From an uncultured Hyphomicrobiales bacterium (GTDB lineage: Bacteria; Pseudomonadota; Alphaproteobacteria; Rhizobiales; Aestuariivirgaceae), in NCBI GenBank assembly GCA_903930095.1, contig CAIYXE010000323.1, forward strand, positions 1 through 11,023: a stretch of DNA of 11,023 bases, read 5' to 3'. The position numbers were made by a program, and so were the translations under genes. A model generated the notes under the pieces. The model saw only the letters and a program-made list of their open reading frames with translations. It did no database searches and was not told the origin of the DNA. Shown here one piece after another: positions 1-6,636 of the stretch. How positions within the stretch are numbered: position 1 is the stretch's first letter; each line of letters starts with the position of its first letter.

Positions 1-1034
1 CCGCATGCCGCAGCTGGAGCCTGGCTGATCATGTCCCAAGCCTTCTCAAGCGGCAGGGCGCCGCGCTGTTCCAGCGCAATGACAGCCTGAAGGGGAGCCG
101 GATAATAGTAATCTGATGCCAGCACGGAGCACTTCTCCTGCCGGATGGCGTGCTCTGCACCGATGGCTCCATTGTGGCTGCCGCCGCGCACCACGTTTGG
201 CGCGCCAAGAACGACGACATCGCCTGCTTCGGCAGCGGCGTCGAGCGTGGATGCGTTCATCGGGAACTCGGCGATCCGCACACCCATTTGGCGGAAGGCC
301 GAACGGTCTTCGGGCAAGCAATCGTCGTGCGAGAGCATGGGGGCGCCATCGCATGCTGCTGCTGCAGCCAGCCGGCGGATGGCCGCCGGGACCTCGCCCG
401 CGCGTGCCGCTATGTCGTGAAGGATCTGCCAATAGCGCTCAACGTCGACCATGGCCCGCTCAGCCGCGCTGCGGATCTTGATGTCGGCGCGCGAGCCGGC
501 AATCGAGGGGGTCGTGTGGTCATTGAAGGCCAGAAGCGGTTTCTTGGCACGCTTGAACAGCGCCTCGACCTCCGCCATCTCATCGAGTGCGAAGGTCTCC
601 CAGCGGATATGGAGGCGATGATCGGACCGAAGGCGCGGCTCGAGACCGTCCAGCGCCGCGATGATCCTTCTGGCCTCCTCAAGACTTCTGAGGCCAGGTT
701 CCCATGAGACAGTGATGCCGTGATAAGCAGTGGTCACCCCATTGGAGATAAGTTGCCGGTCGGTCTCAAGCATGGCGATATCAAGCGGAAACATCGTCCT
801 TGGCCGGGGCATGATCTGCCGTTCGAAGGCATCGCCGTGAATGTCGACGATCCCGGGAAGGACAAGGCAACCCGATGCATCAAGACCGCCTCTGCCCAGG
901 CCCCCGCCCCTCCGTATCTCGACGATGCGGCCGCCAGCGCAGACGAGATCGGCAGGAACCAATCCCTCTCCCGGAAGCAGGCAGCGGCCGCCCCAAACCA
1001 CAGTTTCCATATCGCTCCGCGTCATATCAGGCAT
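1..1034 (-). CDS. PhnM-like amidohydrolase (second PhnM paralog), 3' end outside window
   Basis: About 344 codons stay open from ATG 1034 to the left edge, so roughly the last 40 residues of a normal PhnM (about 380 aa) are missing. It belongs to the amidohydrolase superfamily and resembles PhnM, which hydrolyses ribose 1-phosphonate 5-triphosphate to the 5-phosphate and pyrophosphate. Visible PhnM marks are the metal motif HGD (66-68 from this start; HTD in the other PhnM), SHDD, EFPM, GAPNVVRGGSHNG and ASDYYYP. It lacks the MDHTPG-x-RQF block of the second PhnM in this window, having FNDHTTPSIAG instead, so it is a distinct subfamily. ATG 1034 follows a GGAG 6 nt upstream; ATG 1025 and ATG 1010 (GGAG 4 nt upstream) are alternatives. 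It is divergent from phnD and lies directly behind a Pho box, so phosphate control is likely. Membership is clear; the substrate is inferred. Confidence 0.88.
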   Translation of the reverse strand, partial: MPDMTRSDMETVVWGGRCLLPGEGLVPADLVCAGGRIVEIRRGGGLGRGGLDASGCLVLPGIVDIHGDAFERQIMPRPRTMFPLDIAMLETDRQLISNGVTTAYHGITVSWEPGLRSLEEARRIIAALDGLEPRLRSDHRLHIRWETFALDEMAEVEALFKRAKKPLLAFNDHTTPSIAGSRADIKIRSAAERAMVDVERYWQILHDIAARAGEVPAAIRRLAAAAACDGAPMLSHDDCLPEDRSAFRQMGVRIAEFPMNASTLDAAAEAGDVVVLGAPNVVRGGSHNGAIGAEHAIRQEKCSVLASDYYYPAPLQAVIALEQRGALPLEKAWDMISQAPAAAC

Positions 1035-1068
1035 GTCATGCTCCGTGTTGTGACGGGAAATCGCCCAT

Positions 1069-1101
1069 CTTCATGACAGCGTCATGAAAGCTTGATGAGA
1101 G
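1069..1101 (-). promoter_or_regulatory. Triple tandem PhoB-binding repeat (Pho box)
   Basis: On the minus strand three 11-bp units follow each other without gaps: CTCTCATCAAG (1101-1091), CTTTCATGACG (1090-1080) and CTGTCATGAAG (1079-1069). The last two give the classic Pho box layout, CTTTCAT-4 nt-CTGTCAT, close to the published consensus of two CTGTCAT-like 7-mers spaced 11 bp apart. The orientation suits the minus-strand PhnM-like gene, whose ATG is 35 bp beyond. A weak -10 candidate (GATTTC, 1062-1057) sits 10 nt after the box. Because TCATGA is self-complementary, the plus strand also reads a weaker series (CTTCAT, CGTCAT, CTTGAT at 11-bp steps), so one PhoB array might serve phnD as well. 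PhoB control is inferred from the motif. Confidence 0.8.
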
Positions 1102-1103
1102 GG

Positions 1104-1122
1104 TCTCCTCAACAGGAGGAGA
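1104..1122 (+). promoter_or_regulatory. Hairpin masking the phnD Shine-Dalgarno
   Basis: TCTCCTC (1104-1110) pairs perfectly with GAGGAGA (1116-1122) around the loop AACAG. The paired right arm contains most of the phnD ribosome site AGGAGGA (1114-1120), which lies 5 nt before ATG 1126. If transcription starts upstream of 1104, the site would be partly hidden in the mRNA. The pairing is seen in the sequence; a regulatory effect is inference. Confidence 0.5.
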
Positions 1123-1125
1123 GAC

Positions 1126-1992
1126 ATGAAACTCTGGAATTACTTTGCTGCCGTGGCCCTTGCAGCCGGGCTGCTGACAAACGCCGCTTCGGCCGAAACC
1201 ATTCGCTTCGCCGTGACCGACGTCGAAGGCATGGAACAGCTGCAGCGCGAGTTCGGCGGCTTCGTCGAGGAACTTGAGAAAGCTTCCGGATTGGACGTCG
1301 AGTTCACCGCGGTCAACAACCGCACGGCAGCCGTCGAGGCAATGCGTGCGGAGCAGGTGGATTTTGTTCTGACCGGTCCTGCCGAATACGTGATCTTCGC
1401 CAAGCTCACGGAAGCCAAGCCCGTGGTTGCCTGGCACCGTCCGGACTACTTCTCGCAGGTCGTCGTCATGGCTGAAGGCGACATCAAAACCCTCGCGGAT
1501 CTGAAGGGCAAGAAGGTTGCCTTTGGCGAAGTGGGATCCACGTCGCAACAGCTGGGCCCGGCGCAGGTGCTGGCCGATGCGGGCCTCAAGTACAACGTCG
1601 ACTACACGGCCGAGATCATCAAGCGTAACGTCGCCGTCGAGGCGATGATCCGCGGTGACGTCCAGGCCGTTGGCATGAACCTGACGCATCTGCGCTCCGT
1701 GCGCGAGAAGTTCCCCGGCCAGAAGTTCACCGTAGTGGGCCGTGGCCCCGATCTTCCGAACGACATCCTCCTGGCCGCCAGCTTCGTCAAGCCGGAAGTC
1801 ATCGAGTCGGTCCGCAAGGCCTTCCTCGACAAGGGCGACGTCTTGATGGCGGGCGTCATCAAGGGCGAAGACAACAAGAAGTATGAGGGCGGCTATTTCG
1901 TCGCCACGGTCAGCGACAAGGACTACGACATGGTGCGCGGAATGTATGGCACCATCGGAGCAGTCGAATTCTCCAAGTTCCTTGGTGAGTAA
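1126..1992 (+). CDS. phnD: Phosphonate ABC transporter substrate-binding protein PhnD
   Basis: A periplasmic binding protein of 288 aa that delivers phosphonate (or a related phosphorus oxyanion) to the PhnC/PhnE importer. Residues 1-23 form a Sec signal peptide (charged start, hydrophobic core, Ala-Ser-Ala before Glu24); no lipobox cysteine is present. The PhnD family loop GSTS (137-140) is the usual phosphonate-binding Ser-Thr-Ser segment at the start of a helix, and TGPAEYV (about 84-90) is another family stretch. The protein is shorter than E. coli PhnD (338 aa) but normal for alphaproteobacterial homologues. The start is fixed by AGGAGGA 5 nt upstream and by the signal peptide. It is the first gene of phnDCE and lies directly behind the Pho box array. 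The natural ligand cannot be told from sequence: aminoethylphosphonate, methylphosphonate, phosphite and others are all possible. Confidence 0.93.
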   Translation: MKLWNYFAAVALAAGLLTNAASAETIRFAVTDVEGMEQLQREFGGFVEELEKASGLDVEFTAVNNRTAAVEAMRAEQVDFVLTGPAEYVIFAKLTEAKPVVAWHRPDYFSQVVVMAEGDIKTLADLKGKKVAFGEVGSTSQQLGPAQVLADAGLKYNVDYTAEIIKRNVAVEAMIRGDVQAVGMNLTHLRSVREKFPGQKFTVVGRGPDLPNDILLAASFVKPEVIESVRKAFLDKGDVLMAGVIKGEDNKKYEGGYFVATVSDKDYDMVRGMYGTIGAVEFSKFLGE

Positions 1993-1994
1993 CT

Positions 1995-2010
1995 TGAACC
2001 TCCAGGTTCA
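1995..2010 (+). promoter_or_regulatory. Small hairpin between phnD and phnC
   Basis: TGAACC (1995-2000) and GGTTCA (2005-2010) form a perfect 6-bp stem with the 4-nt loop TCCA. It occupies most of the 22-bp gap between the phnD stop and the phnC ATG, and includes the only weak Shine-Dalgarno-like AGG (2004-2006) before that ATG. There is no U-tract, so it is not a classical terminator. It may stabilise the phnD end of the mRNA or dampen phnC translation; both roles are inferred. Confidence 0.4.
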
Positions 2011-2014
2011 CGAC

Positions 2015-2776
2015 ATGACAGCCGCGGCGGAGCACAGCTCCGCCGCGATTTCGCTTCGGGGACTGTCGAAGGCCTTCTCAGCAGCCAAACCGGTCTTCTC
2101 AAACATCTCTCTGGATGTCGCCCCGGGGAGTCTTGTCGCACTGATCGGCGCCAACGGGGCGGGCAAGTCAACCCTTCTCCGCTGCATCCCGCGTCTGATC
2201 GAACCGGATGGTGGATCGATCGAGGTCCTCGGCGAGAATGTGCTCGGCAGCAGCCGGACGCTGCGCGGCGTGCGCAGGCGCTTGGGGTTCGTGTTCCAGA
2301 AGCACAATCTTGTCGGCCGCCTTTCAGCGTTCACCAATGTGGTGCACGGCGCCCAGGCCAGAAACTACGGGGCGCGGGCCTGGCTGCAGTCGATTGCTCC
2401 ACAGGATGTGAGGGCCGAGGCCTATCGCTGCCTCGAGCGGGTCGGCCTCGCGCAGACCGCAAGCCAGCGAGCGGACTCGCTCTCAGGCGGGCAATCACAA
2501 CGGGTTGCGATCGCGCGCGCCCTGATGCAGCGGCCGGACATCGTGCTGGCTGACGAGCCAGCAGCGAGCCTCGACCCCCAGGCCGGTGACGAGATCATGG
2601 AGCTCTTCGCGAGCCTGATGCGCCAGGAGGCCAAGACCGTGGTCTTCACGTCACACAATCTCACTCATGCGCTCAATTTCGCCGACCGGGTCATCGCCAT
2701 CGGCAACGGAAAGATCATGCTCGATGCGCCAGCCCACAGCATGAAAGAAAGCGAGCTCAGGGGGCTCTATGTCTGA
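2015..2776 (+). CDS. phnC: Phosphonate ABC transporter ATP-binding protein PhnC
   Basis: A cytoplasmic ATPase of 253 aa that powers phosphonate import with PhnE. All ABC marks are intact: Walker A GANGAGKST (45-53), Q-loop in FVFQKHN, signature LSGGQSQRVA (starting at 156), Walker B IVLADEP (176-182), D-loop SLDP, and switch histidine in SHN (214). The frame stays open upstream to 1883, but that part overlaps phnD and does not resemble the family. ATG 2015 gives the usual N-terminus just before the first strand (ISLRGLSKAF). A TTG at 1994 behind GGTGAG is a less likely alternative that would place the hairpin inside the gene. The stop overlaps the phnE start by 8 bp, so the two are probably translationally coupled. 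Confidence 0.92.
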   Translation: MTAAAEHSSAAISLRGLSKAFSAAKPVFSNISLDVAPGSLVALIGANGAGKSTLLRCIPRLIEPDGGSIEVLGENVLGSSRTLRGVRRRLGFVFQKHNLVGRLSAFTNVVHGAQARNYGARAWLQSIAPQDVRAEAYRCLERVGLAQTASQRADSLSGGQSQRVAIARALMQRPDIVLADEPAASLDPQAGDEIMELFASLMRQEAKTVVFTSHNLTHALNFADRVIAIGNGKIMLDAPAHSMKESELRGLYV

Positions 2777-3557
2777 TCATCTGCTTCCTTCGCGGCTGGC
2801 CCGGCCAAGCGCGCTGACATTTGTGCTAAGCCTCGCGGTGATTGCCTTCGTGATTGCCAGCTTCACCACATCCGGCATCTCCTTCGACAGGCTCGCCCGC
2901 GGAATTCCGGCGCTGGGCCGGCTGGCAGGCCAGATGTTTCCGCCGTCCCTGGATCGGCTGGAGCCGGTGTTGTGGTCACTGCTCCAGACCTTCCAGATGG
3001 CGGTGGCGGGCACCATTCTCGGCCTCGTCATCAGCCTTCCACTGGCGATCCTCGCCGCGCCGAGCCTGTCACCTCATCCACTGCTGGTATGGGCGGTACG
3101 CGGTCTTGTGGCGTTCTTCCGCACCGTTCCGGATCTCGTGTGGGCGATCTTCTTCGTGATCGCGGTGGGCCTTGGCCCGGCGGCCGGCGTGCTGGCCCTC
3201 ATGGTTGACACCATCGGCTTTGCCGCACGTTTCTTCGCGGAAGCCATGGAGGAGACGGACAAGGGCCCGCGTGAGGCGCTGACGGCGATGGGTGCCCGCC
3301 GCAGCGGCATCATCTTCTCGTCGGTCATTCCGCAGGCACTGCCTTCCATGATCAATACCTCGCTGTTCTCCCTCGAGAAGGCGACGCGCGGATCCGTGGT
3401 GCTCGGGCTCGTCGGCGCGGGCGGAATCGGAATCGAATTGAAGGTCTCGCTAGAGCTGTTCGACTATGACCAGGCCGCGACCATCATCATTGCGATCTTC
3501 CTGCTGGTTCTCGCCGTCGAGCGGGCCTCCACCTGGGTTCGCAGCCGGATCCTGTAA
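2769..3557 (+). CDS. phnE: Phosphonate ABC transporter permease PhnE
   Basis: An inner-membrane permease of 262 aa, the usual PhnE length. Hydrophobic segments lie at about 16-33, 74-98, 105-145 and near the C-terminus. The EAA loop that docks the ATPase is clear at 169-191 (EALTAMGARRSG, ending in IPQALP), followed by the family stretch GLVGAGGIGIEL. The start overlaps the end of phnC within ATGTCTGA and is preceded by AGGGGG. Only one phnE is present, whereas many alphaproteobacterial phn transporters have two, so this permease would act as a homodimer. Its last 108 bp overlap phnN on the other strand, and no terminator follows the stop. Confidence 0.92.
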   Translation: MSDHLLPSRLARPSALTFVLSLAVIAFVIASFTTSGISFDRLARGIPALGRLAGQMFPPSLDRLEPVLWSLLQTFQMAVAGTILGLVISLPLAILAAPSLSPHPLLVWAVRGLVAFFRTVPDLVWAIFFVIAVGLGPAAGVLALMVDTIGFAARFFAEAMEETDKGPREALTAMGARRSGIIFSSVIPQALPSMINTSLFSLEKATRGSVVLGLVGAGGIGIELKVSLELFDYDQAATIIIAIFLLVLAVERASTWVRSRIL

Positions 3558-4109
3558 AGAGACCAGCAATTGGCAGAACTGCCGCACGGCATCCCCGAGG
3601 TCGCCGTCGTTCAGGATCGTGACCACGCGGACGCCTGGAGGATAGGGCGGTGTTTCACGGGAAACCCTCGCCATCGCTTGCTCTGGCGTTTCGCGGCCGC
3701 GCGCAACGATGCGCTTTACCAGAACCTCCGGTGGTGCGGTGATCTCTGCAACCGTCACAAAGGGGAATCGCTCCTGCGCCTCAGCAATGGCGGTCCGCGA
3801 ACAGTTGACGGCGACCACCCCTCCCAAGGCGAGGTCGGCCTCGACGGAACGTCCAATGCCATAGAAATTTCCGTGCGCACGCCACCACAATGCGAAGGCG
3901 TCCTCCGCAACCGCAATGGCAAACTCCATCTCCGTCATCGACACGTGATCTTCGCTTTCAGCCGCGGCGAGACGGGTCACAAACCGCCGGGGAAACACCA
4001 TGTTGCGCTGGCCCGCGAAGGCAGCGCGCGCGCCACTGAGCACGCTGTCCTTGCCGGCGCCGCTGGGACCGACAACCAGAACGAGATGGCCATGACCAAC
4101 CGTCGTCAC
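3450..4109 (-). CDS. phnN: Ribose 1,5-bisphosphate phosphokinase PhnN
   Basis: Catalyses the last step of the C-P lyase pathway, ATP-dependent phosphorylation of ribose 1,5-bisphosphate to PRPP; the fold is that of guanylate kinase. Walker A is GPSGAGKDS (14-22), with the Lys-Asp that PhnN shares with E. coli. RRFVTR, ESEDHVS, ALWWRAHGNFYGIG and VNCSR match the family in order. I chose GTG 4109: it sits 5 nt after a perfect AGGAGG (4120-4115), overlaps the phnM stop as GTGA, and gives a protein beginning just before the first strand. ATG 4133 (227 aa) is the longer alternative. At 219 aa it is longer than E. coli PhnN (185 aa). The extra 35 residues are Gly/Asp/Gln-rich, unlike the family, and lie antisense to the phnE 3' end. 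Confidence 0.9.
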   Translation of the reverse strand: MTTVGHGHLVLVVGPSGAGKDSVLSGARAAFAGQRNMVFPRRFVTRLAAAESEDHVSMTEMEFAIAVAEDAFALWWRAHGNFYGIGRSVEADLALGGVVAVNCSRTAIAEAQERFPFVTVAEITAPPEVLVKRIVARGRETPEQAMARVSRETPPYPPGVRVVTILNDGDLGDAVRQFCQLLVSLQDPAANPGGGPLDGENQQEDRNDDGRGLVIVEQL

Positions 4110-5245
4110 ATCACCCTCCTGCCCTCGCGCCATACCCGGCGCACGGCGGGAATGCCGTCCGACATCCGAACCTGAACGAGATCGGCGCGGCGGCGTGGCT
4201 CAATGGCTCCGCGGTCGTCGAGGCCCGCGGCACGGGCGGGATTGAGCGTCACCAGCCGCATGGCCTGCGGCAGCGTCATGCCTGGAGCCGATTCCGCGAG
4301 GCGGAACACCGCAGGAAGAAGGCTCGACGGCACATAATCAGACGAAAGCACGTCGAGATGGCCGCTCGCCGCCACTTCGGCAGCAGATATGTTGCCCGAG
4401 TGCGACTTGCCCCGCACCACGTTGGGCGCCCCCATCAGAACGGCAATGCCATTGCGGTGTGCGGCCTGTGCTGCCTCCCGCGTCGTCGGGAACTCGGCGA
4501 TCGACACGCCGTCCGCAATGGCTTCATCGACATGCGCCTCCGTCGCATCATCATGACTGGCAAGCCGCGTGCCCAGGCGTGCGGCCAGCGCCAGCACGGC
4601 CTGCTTGTTGGTCGCGGCATGCCTGGCCTGCATATCCTGCCGCTCGGCAATGTAGTCATCCATCAACTCGGGCAGGACGATCTTCTTGCCGATGTAGTAT
4701 TCCTTGAATTTGTCGATCGATACGAACTGCCGCGCGCCCGGCGTGTGATCCATGATCGAGATGAGATGCAGCGGACCCGCTTCGGCGGCTCCCTCAGCGG
4801 CTTCTGCCGTATCGGGGCATGGCAACTCGCAGCGGAGATGGATGAAATGCTCCGCCCGCAGGCGGCCCTGCCGCTGGGCATCGGAAATCGCCGCTGAGAG
4901 AATTTTCGCGTGATGGCCCGAAAGATCCCCGGGATCGAAGGTGCCGGCCCGCAGCGCGTCAAACACCGTTGTGATCCCGGCGGACGCGACCTGCGCGTCA
5001 TGGGCCATCACGGCCGGTATCGCCGGCCATGCCACGCCGGGGCGCGGATGGTAGTGGTTCTCGAGATGATCGGTGTGTAACTCAACGAGGCCCGGAACGA
5101 GGTAGTCACCCTCCATGTCCTCCGCGGCGGACGACACATTGCCCTCGATGATCTCGTGTATCCTGCCACCGCGCAGCACGACGGACCCGTCGAGGATTTC
5201 GCCGGGCAGAACCACGCGTGCATTGGTGAAGATGGTCTCGTTCAT
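4106..5245 (-). CDS. phnM: Ribose 1-phosphonate 5-triphosphate diphosphatase PhnM
   Basis: A 379-aa amidohydrolase that releases pyrophosphate from ribose 1-phosphonate 5-triphosphate to give the PhnJ substrate. Family marks follow the E. coli order: metal motif HTD (57-59) in ELHTDHLENH, PRPGVAWPA, ASAGITTVFDAL, RCELP, SIMDHTPGARQF, SHDDATEAH, IAEFPTT, LMGAPNVVRGKSHSGN and LSSDYVPSSLL. ATG 5245 overlaps the stop of the upstream gene as ATGA and starts at a typical MNETIFTNARVVLPG. The frame stays open to 5323, but that part is not PhnM-like. The gene lies between the DUF1045 gene and phnN, with overlaps on both sides. This is the canonical PhnM of the locus, in contrast to the divergent copy at the left edge. 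Confidence 0.94.
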   Translation of the reverse strand: MNETIFTNARVVLPGEILDGSVVLRGGRIHEIIEGNVSSAAEDMEGDYLVPGLVELHTDHLENHYHPRPGVAWPAIPAVMAHDAQVASAGITTVFDALRAGTFDPGDLSGHHAKILSAAISDAQRQGRLRAEHFIHLRCELPCPDTAEAAEGAAEAGPLHLISIMDHTPGARQFVSIDKFKEYYIGKKIVLPELMDDYIAERQDMQARHAATNKQAVLALAARLGTRLASHDDATEAHVDEAIADGVSIAEFPTTREAAQAAHRNGIAVLMGAPNVVRGKSHSGNISAAEVAASGHLDVLSSDYVPSSLLPAVFRLAESAPGMTLPQAMRLVTLNPARAAGLDDRGAIEPRRRADLVQVRMSDGIPAVRRVWREGRRVM

Positions 5246-5931
5246 TCTGCAGCCTCCGCAGCCGACCCCTGAAACGGGAAATGGCGAATGGCGAGGAAGG
5301 GGCGGCCTGCCCCGGCCTCGCAAAAAAGAGTCAAGCCGCCGATGGCAACAGGTTGCGCCAGGGCTGGCTCAAAATGTGCGTTCGCCGCGGCAACGAGTGC
5401 TCCGCCCTGATCATCCGCCAGACGCTCAGTCAGAGTCATGTGGAACCGGAAATCCTCGAACACGTAAGGGTAGCCCCAGCGTTCAAGGTTTTCTTCCTGC
5501 CGGAGCGTGAGGGGTGCCTTGCGGCGGCGGGCCAGTTCAGTGGCCGTCGGCGGGCGCCGGAACCCGTCCAGATCACGCACGCAGCGGGCGGCCAACGCAT
5601 CAAGCGCCGGACAGGGAGCATCCGGCAGCAAAGCCATGAAGCCATCAAGCAGAGCGACGCGGAGCCCTAACTCAAAAGGGATTTCAGAGGCGGCAAGCGC
5701 TGCAACGGCGCGCAGAATGGCCTCTCCCCCAATCCCATCGCGGATTGCGAATGGTGGCTTCAGGGTGGCGTGGAAGCCATAGCGCCGGGCCTCCGCCGTC
5801 AGGCCATGAAGTCCTGCCACCGCGGGCTGCGCAAGGTCTTCGCCACTGTGACTGTCACGCCCCAGCCAGCGTGAGCCGAGCGCGTGCAGCAGCGTTCCCG
5901 GCGGGGGTGCGAAATAGACGGCGTAGCGCAT
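5242..5931 (-). CDS. DUF1045 2H phosphoesterase of the phosphonate operon (probable PhnP replacement)
   Basis: A 229-aa protein of the DUF1045 phosphonate-operon family in the 2H phosphoesterase superfamily. The two catalytic His-x-Thr motifs are intact: HAT (54-56, in FHATLKPP) and HMT (164-166, in FHMTLT). Other family stretches are MRYAVYF at the start and LTLRQEENLERWGYPYVF. 2H enzymes act on cyclic nucleotide-type phosphodiesters. No phnP (metallo-beta-lactamase fold) is in the window, so this protein is the likely enzyme opening 5-phosphoribosyl 1,2-cyclic phosphate. I recall a Sinorhizobium homologue being assigned this role under the name RcpP, but could not check that. ATG 5931 matches the family N-terminus; ATG 5949, 3 bp after the phnL stop, adds 6 residues and remains possible. 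The 3' end overlaps phnM as ATGA. Confidence 0.88.
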   Translation of the reverse strand: MRYAVYFAPPPGTLLHALGSRWLGRDSHSGEDLAQPAVAGLHGLTAEARRYGFHATLKPPFAIRDGIGGEAILRAVAALAASEIPFELGLRVALLDGFMALLPDAPCPALDALAARCVRDLDGFRRPPTATELARRRKAPLTLRQEENLERWGYPYVFEDFRFHMTLTERLADDQGGALVAAANAHFEPALAQPVAIGGLTLFCEAGAGRPFLAIRHFPFQGSAAEAAE

Positions 5932-5952
5932 GACCTCTGCCCCATCCATCGG

Positions 5953-6633
5953 TCAGTCCAGCGCCAGTTCGCGTGTGCAGGCGCGGCGGCGTTCATGCTC
6001 GTCATGAAACACGCCAATGATGGCGCTCCCCCTGCCGCGTGCTTCCTCGATGAGTTCAAGCACGCGCTGGCGGTTGCCGAGGTCGAGAGAGGCAGTTGGC
6101 TCATCGAGCAGCAAAATGGGGAAATGCGCGGCAAAGCCCCGCGCGATGTTGACCCTCTGCTGCTCGCCGCCGGAGAAGGTCATGGGCGAGAGATGCCACA
6201 GGCGCTCCGGAATATTGAGCCTGTCCAGCAGCAGCCGCGCCCGCTCCACTGCCTGGTCCGCAGGAACGCCTCTGTCGATGAGCGGTTCGGCCACCACTGC
6301 TTCGGCAGGAACGCGCGGAATGACACGCAGGAACTGCGTGACGTAACCGATGGTGCTCCGCCGCAGCGCAAGCATCTCGCGCGGCTCTGCTGTCACCACA
6401 TCTACCCAATGCCCATCCGCCAGAACGCGGACGGCCCCGGCACTGGCTCGGTAGGTTCCGTAGATCAGCTTGAGAAGCGAACTCTTGCCCCGCCCCGAGG
6501 GACCTGTCACCGCGACGGATTCACCTGCATCCACCGCGGCGGACAGGCCTTCGAACACCGGGATTCGTACCCCCGCCTGCTGATGCAGTTCGAAGGTCTT
6601 CCCCAGTTCTTCTATTTTCAGAACGGCTGACAT
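5953..6633 (-). CDS. phnL: C-P lyase system ABC-type protein PhnL
   Basis: A 226-aa ABC-ATPase-like protein, the same length as E. coli PhnL. It works with PhnI, PhnG and PhnH in making the ribose 1-phosphonate 5-triphosphate, rather than in transport, and it binds the C-P lyase core complex. Walker A is GPSGRGKSS (44-52), signature SGGEQQRVN (154-162), Walker B ILLLDEPT (173-180), and the switch histidine is in VFHDEH. ATG 6633 was chosen; a GTG immediately before it (6636) would add one residue. The phnK stop lies just upstream, so the stop-start sequence reads TGAGTGATG. A 3-bp to 21-bp gap to the DUF1045 gene follows, depending on the start used there. Confidence 0.93.
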   Translation of the reverse strand: MSAVLKIEELGKTFELHQQAGVRIPVFEGLSAAVDAGESVAVTGPSGRGKSSLLKLIYGTYRASAGAVRVLADGHWVDVVTAEPREMLALRRSTIGYVTQFLRVIPRVPAEAVVAEPLIDRGVPADQAVERARLLLDRLNIPERLWHLSPMTFSGGEQQRVNIARGFAAHFPILLLDEPTASLDLGNRQRVLELIEEARGRGSAIIGVFHDEHERRRACTRELALD

Positions 6634-6636
6634 CAC

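Noticed and set aside
1..1010. Possible frameshifted pseudogene at the left edge, because no complete frame covers it
   Set aside because: Translation from ATG 1034 or 1010 stays open in one frame to base 3 with all family motifs; it is simply cut by the window edge.
1036..1689. Open frame of 217 codons on the minus strand opposite phnD, ending next to the Pho box
   Set aside because: It is antisense to a well-supported PhnD with a signal peptide, has no recognisable domain, and its end overlaps the control region.
1883..2014. N-terminal extension of PhnC upstream of ATG 2015
   Set aside because: The extension lies inside phnD in another frame and is not PhnC-like; starting at 2015 gives the normal family N-terminus.
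3572..3583. Short palindrome GGCAGAACTGCC just after the phnE stop, considered as a terminator
   Set aside because: The usable stem is only 4 bp, there is no U-tract, and it lies inside phnN coding sequence.
5246..5323. N-terminal extension of PhnM upstream of ATG 5245
   Set aside because: It is Arg/Pro/Gly-rich and overlaps the DUF1045 gene; ATG 5245 has the ATGA overlap and the family N-terminus.
5884..6630. Open frame of 248 codons on the plus strand opposite phnL
   Set aside because: It mirrors phnL and shows no family features; it is treated as a shadow.
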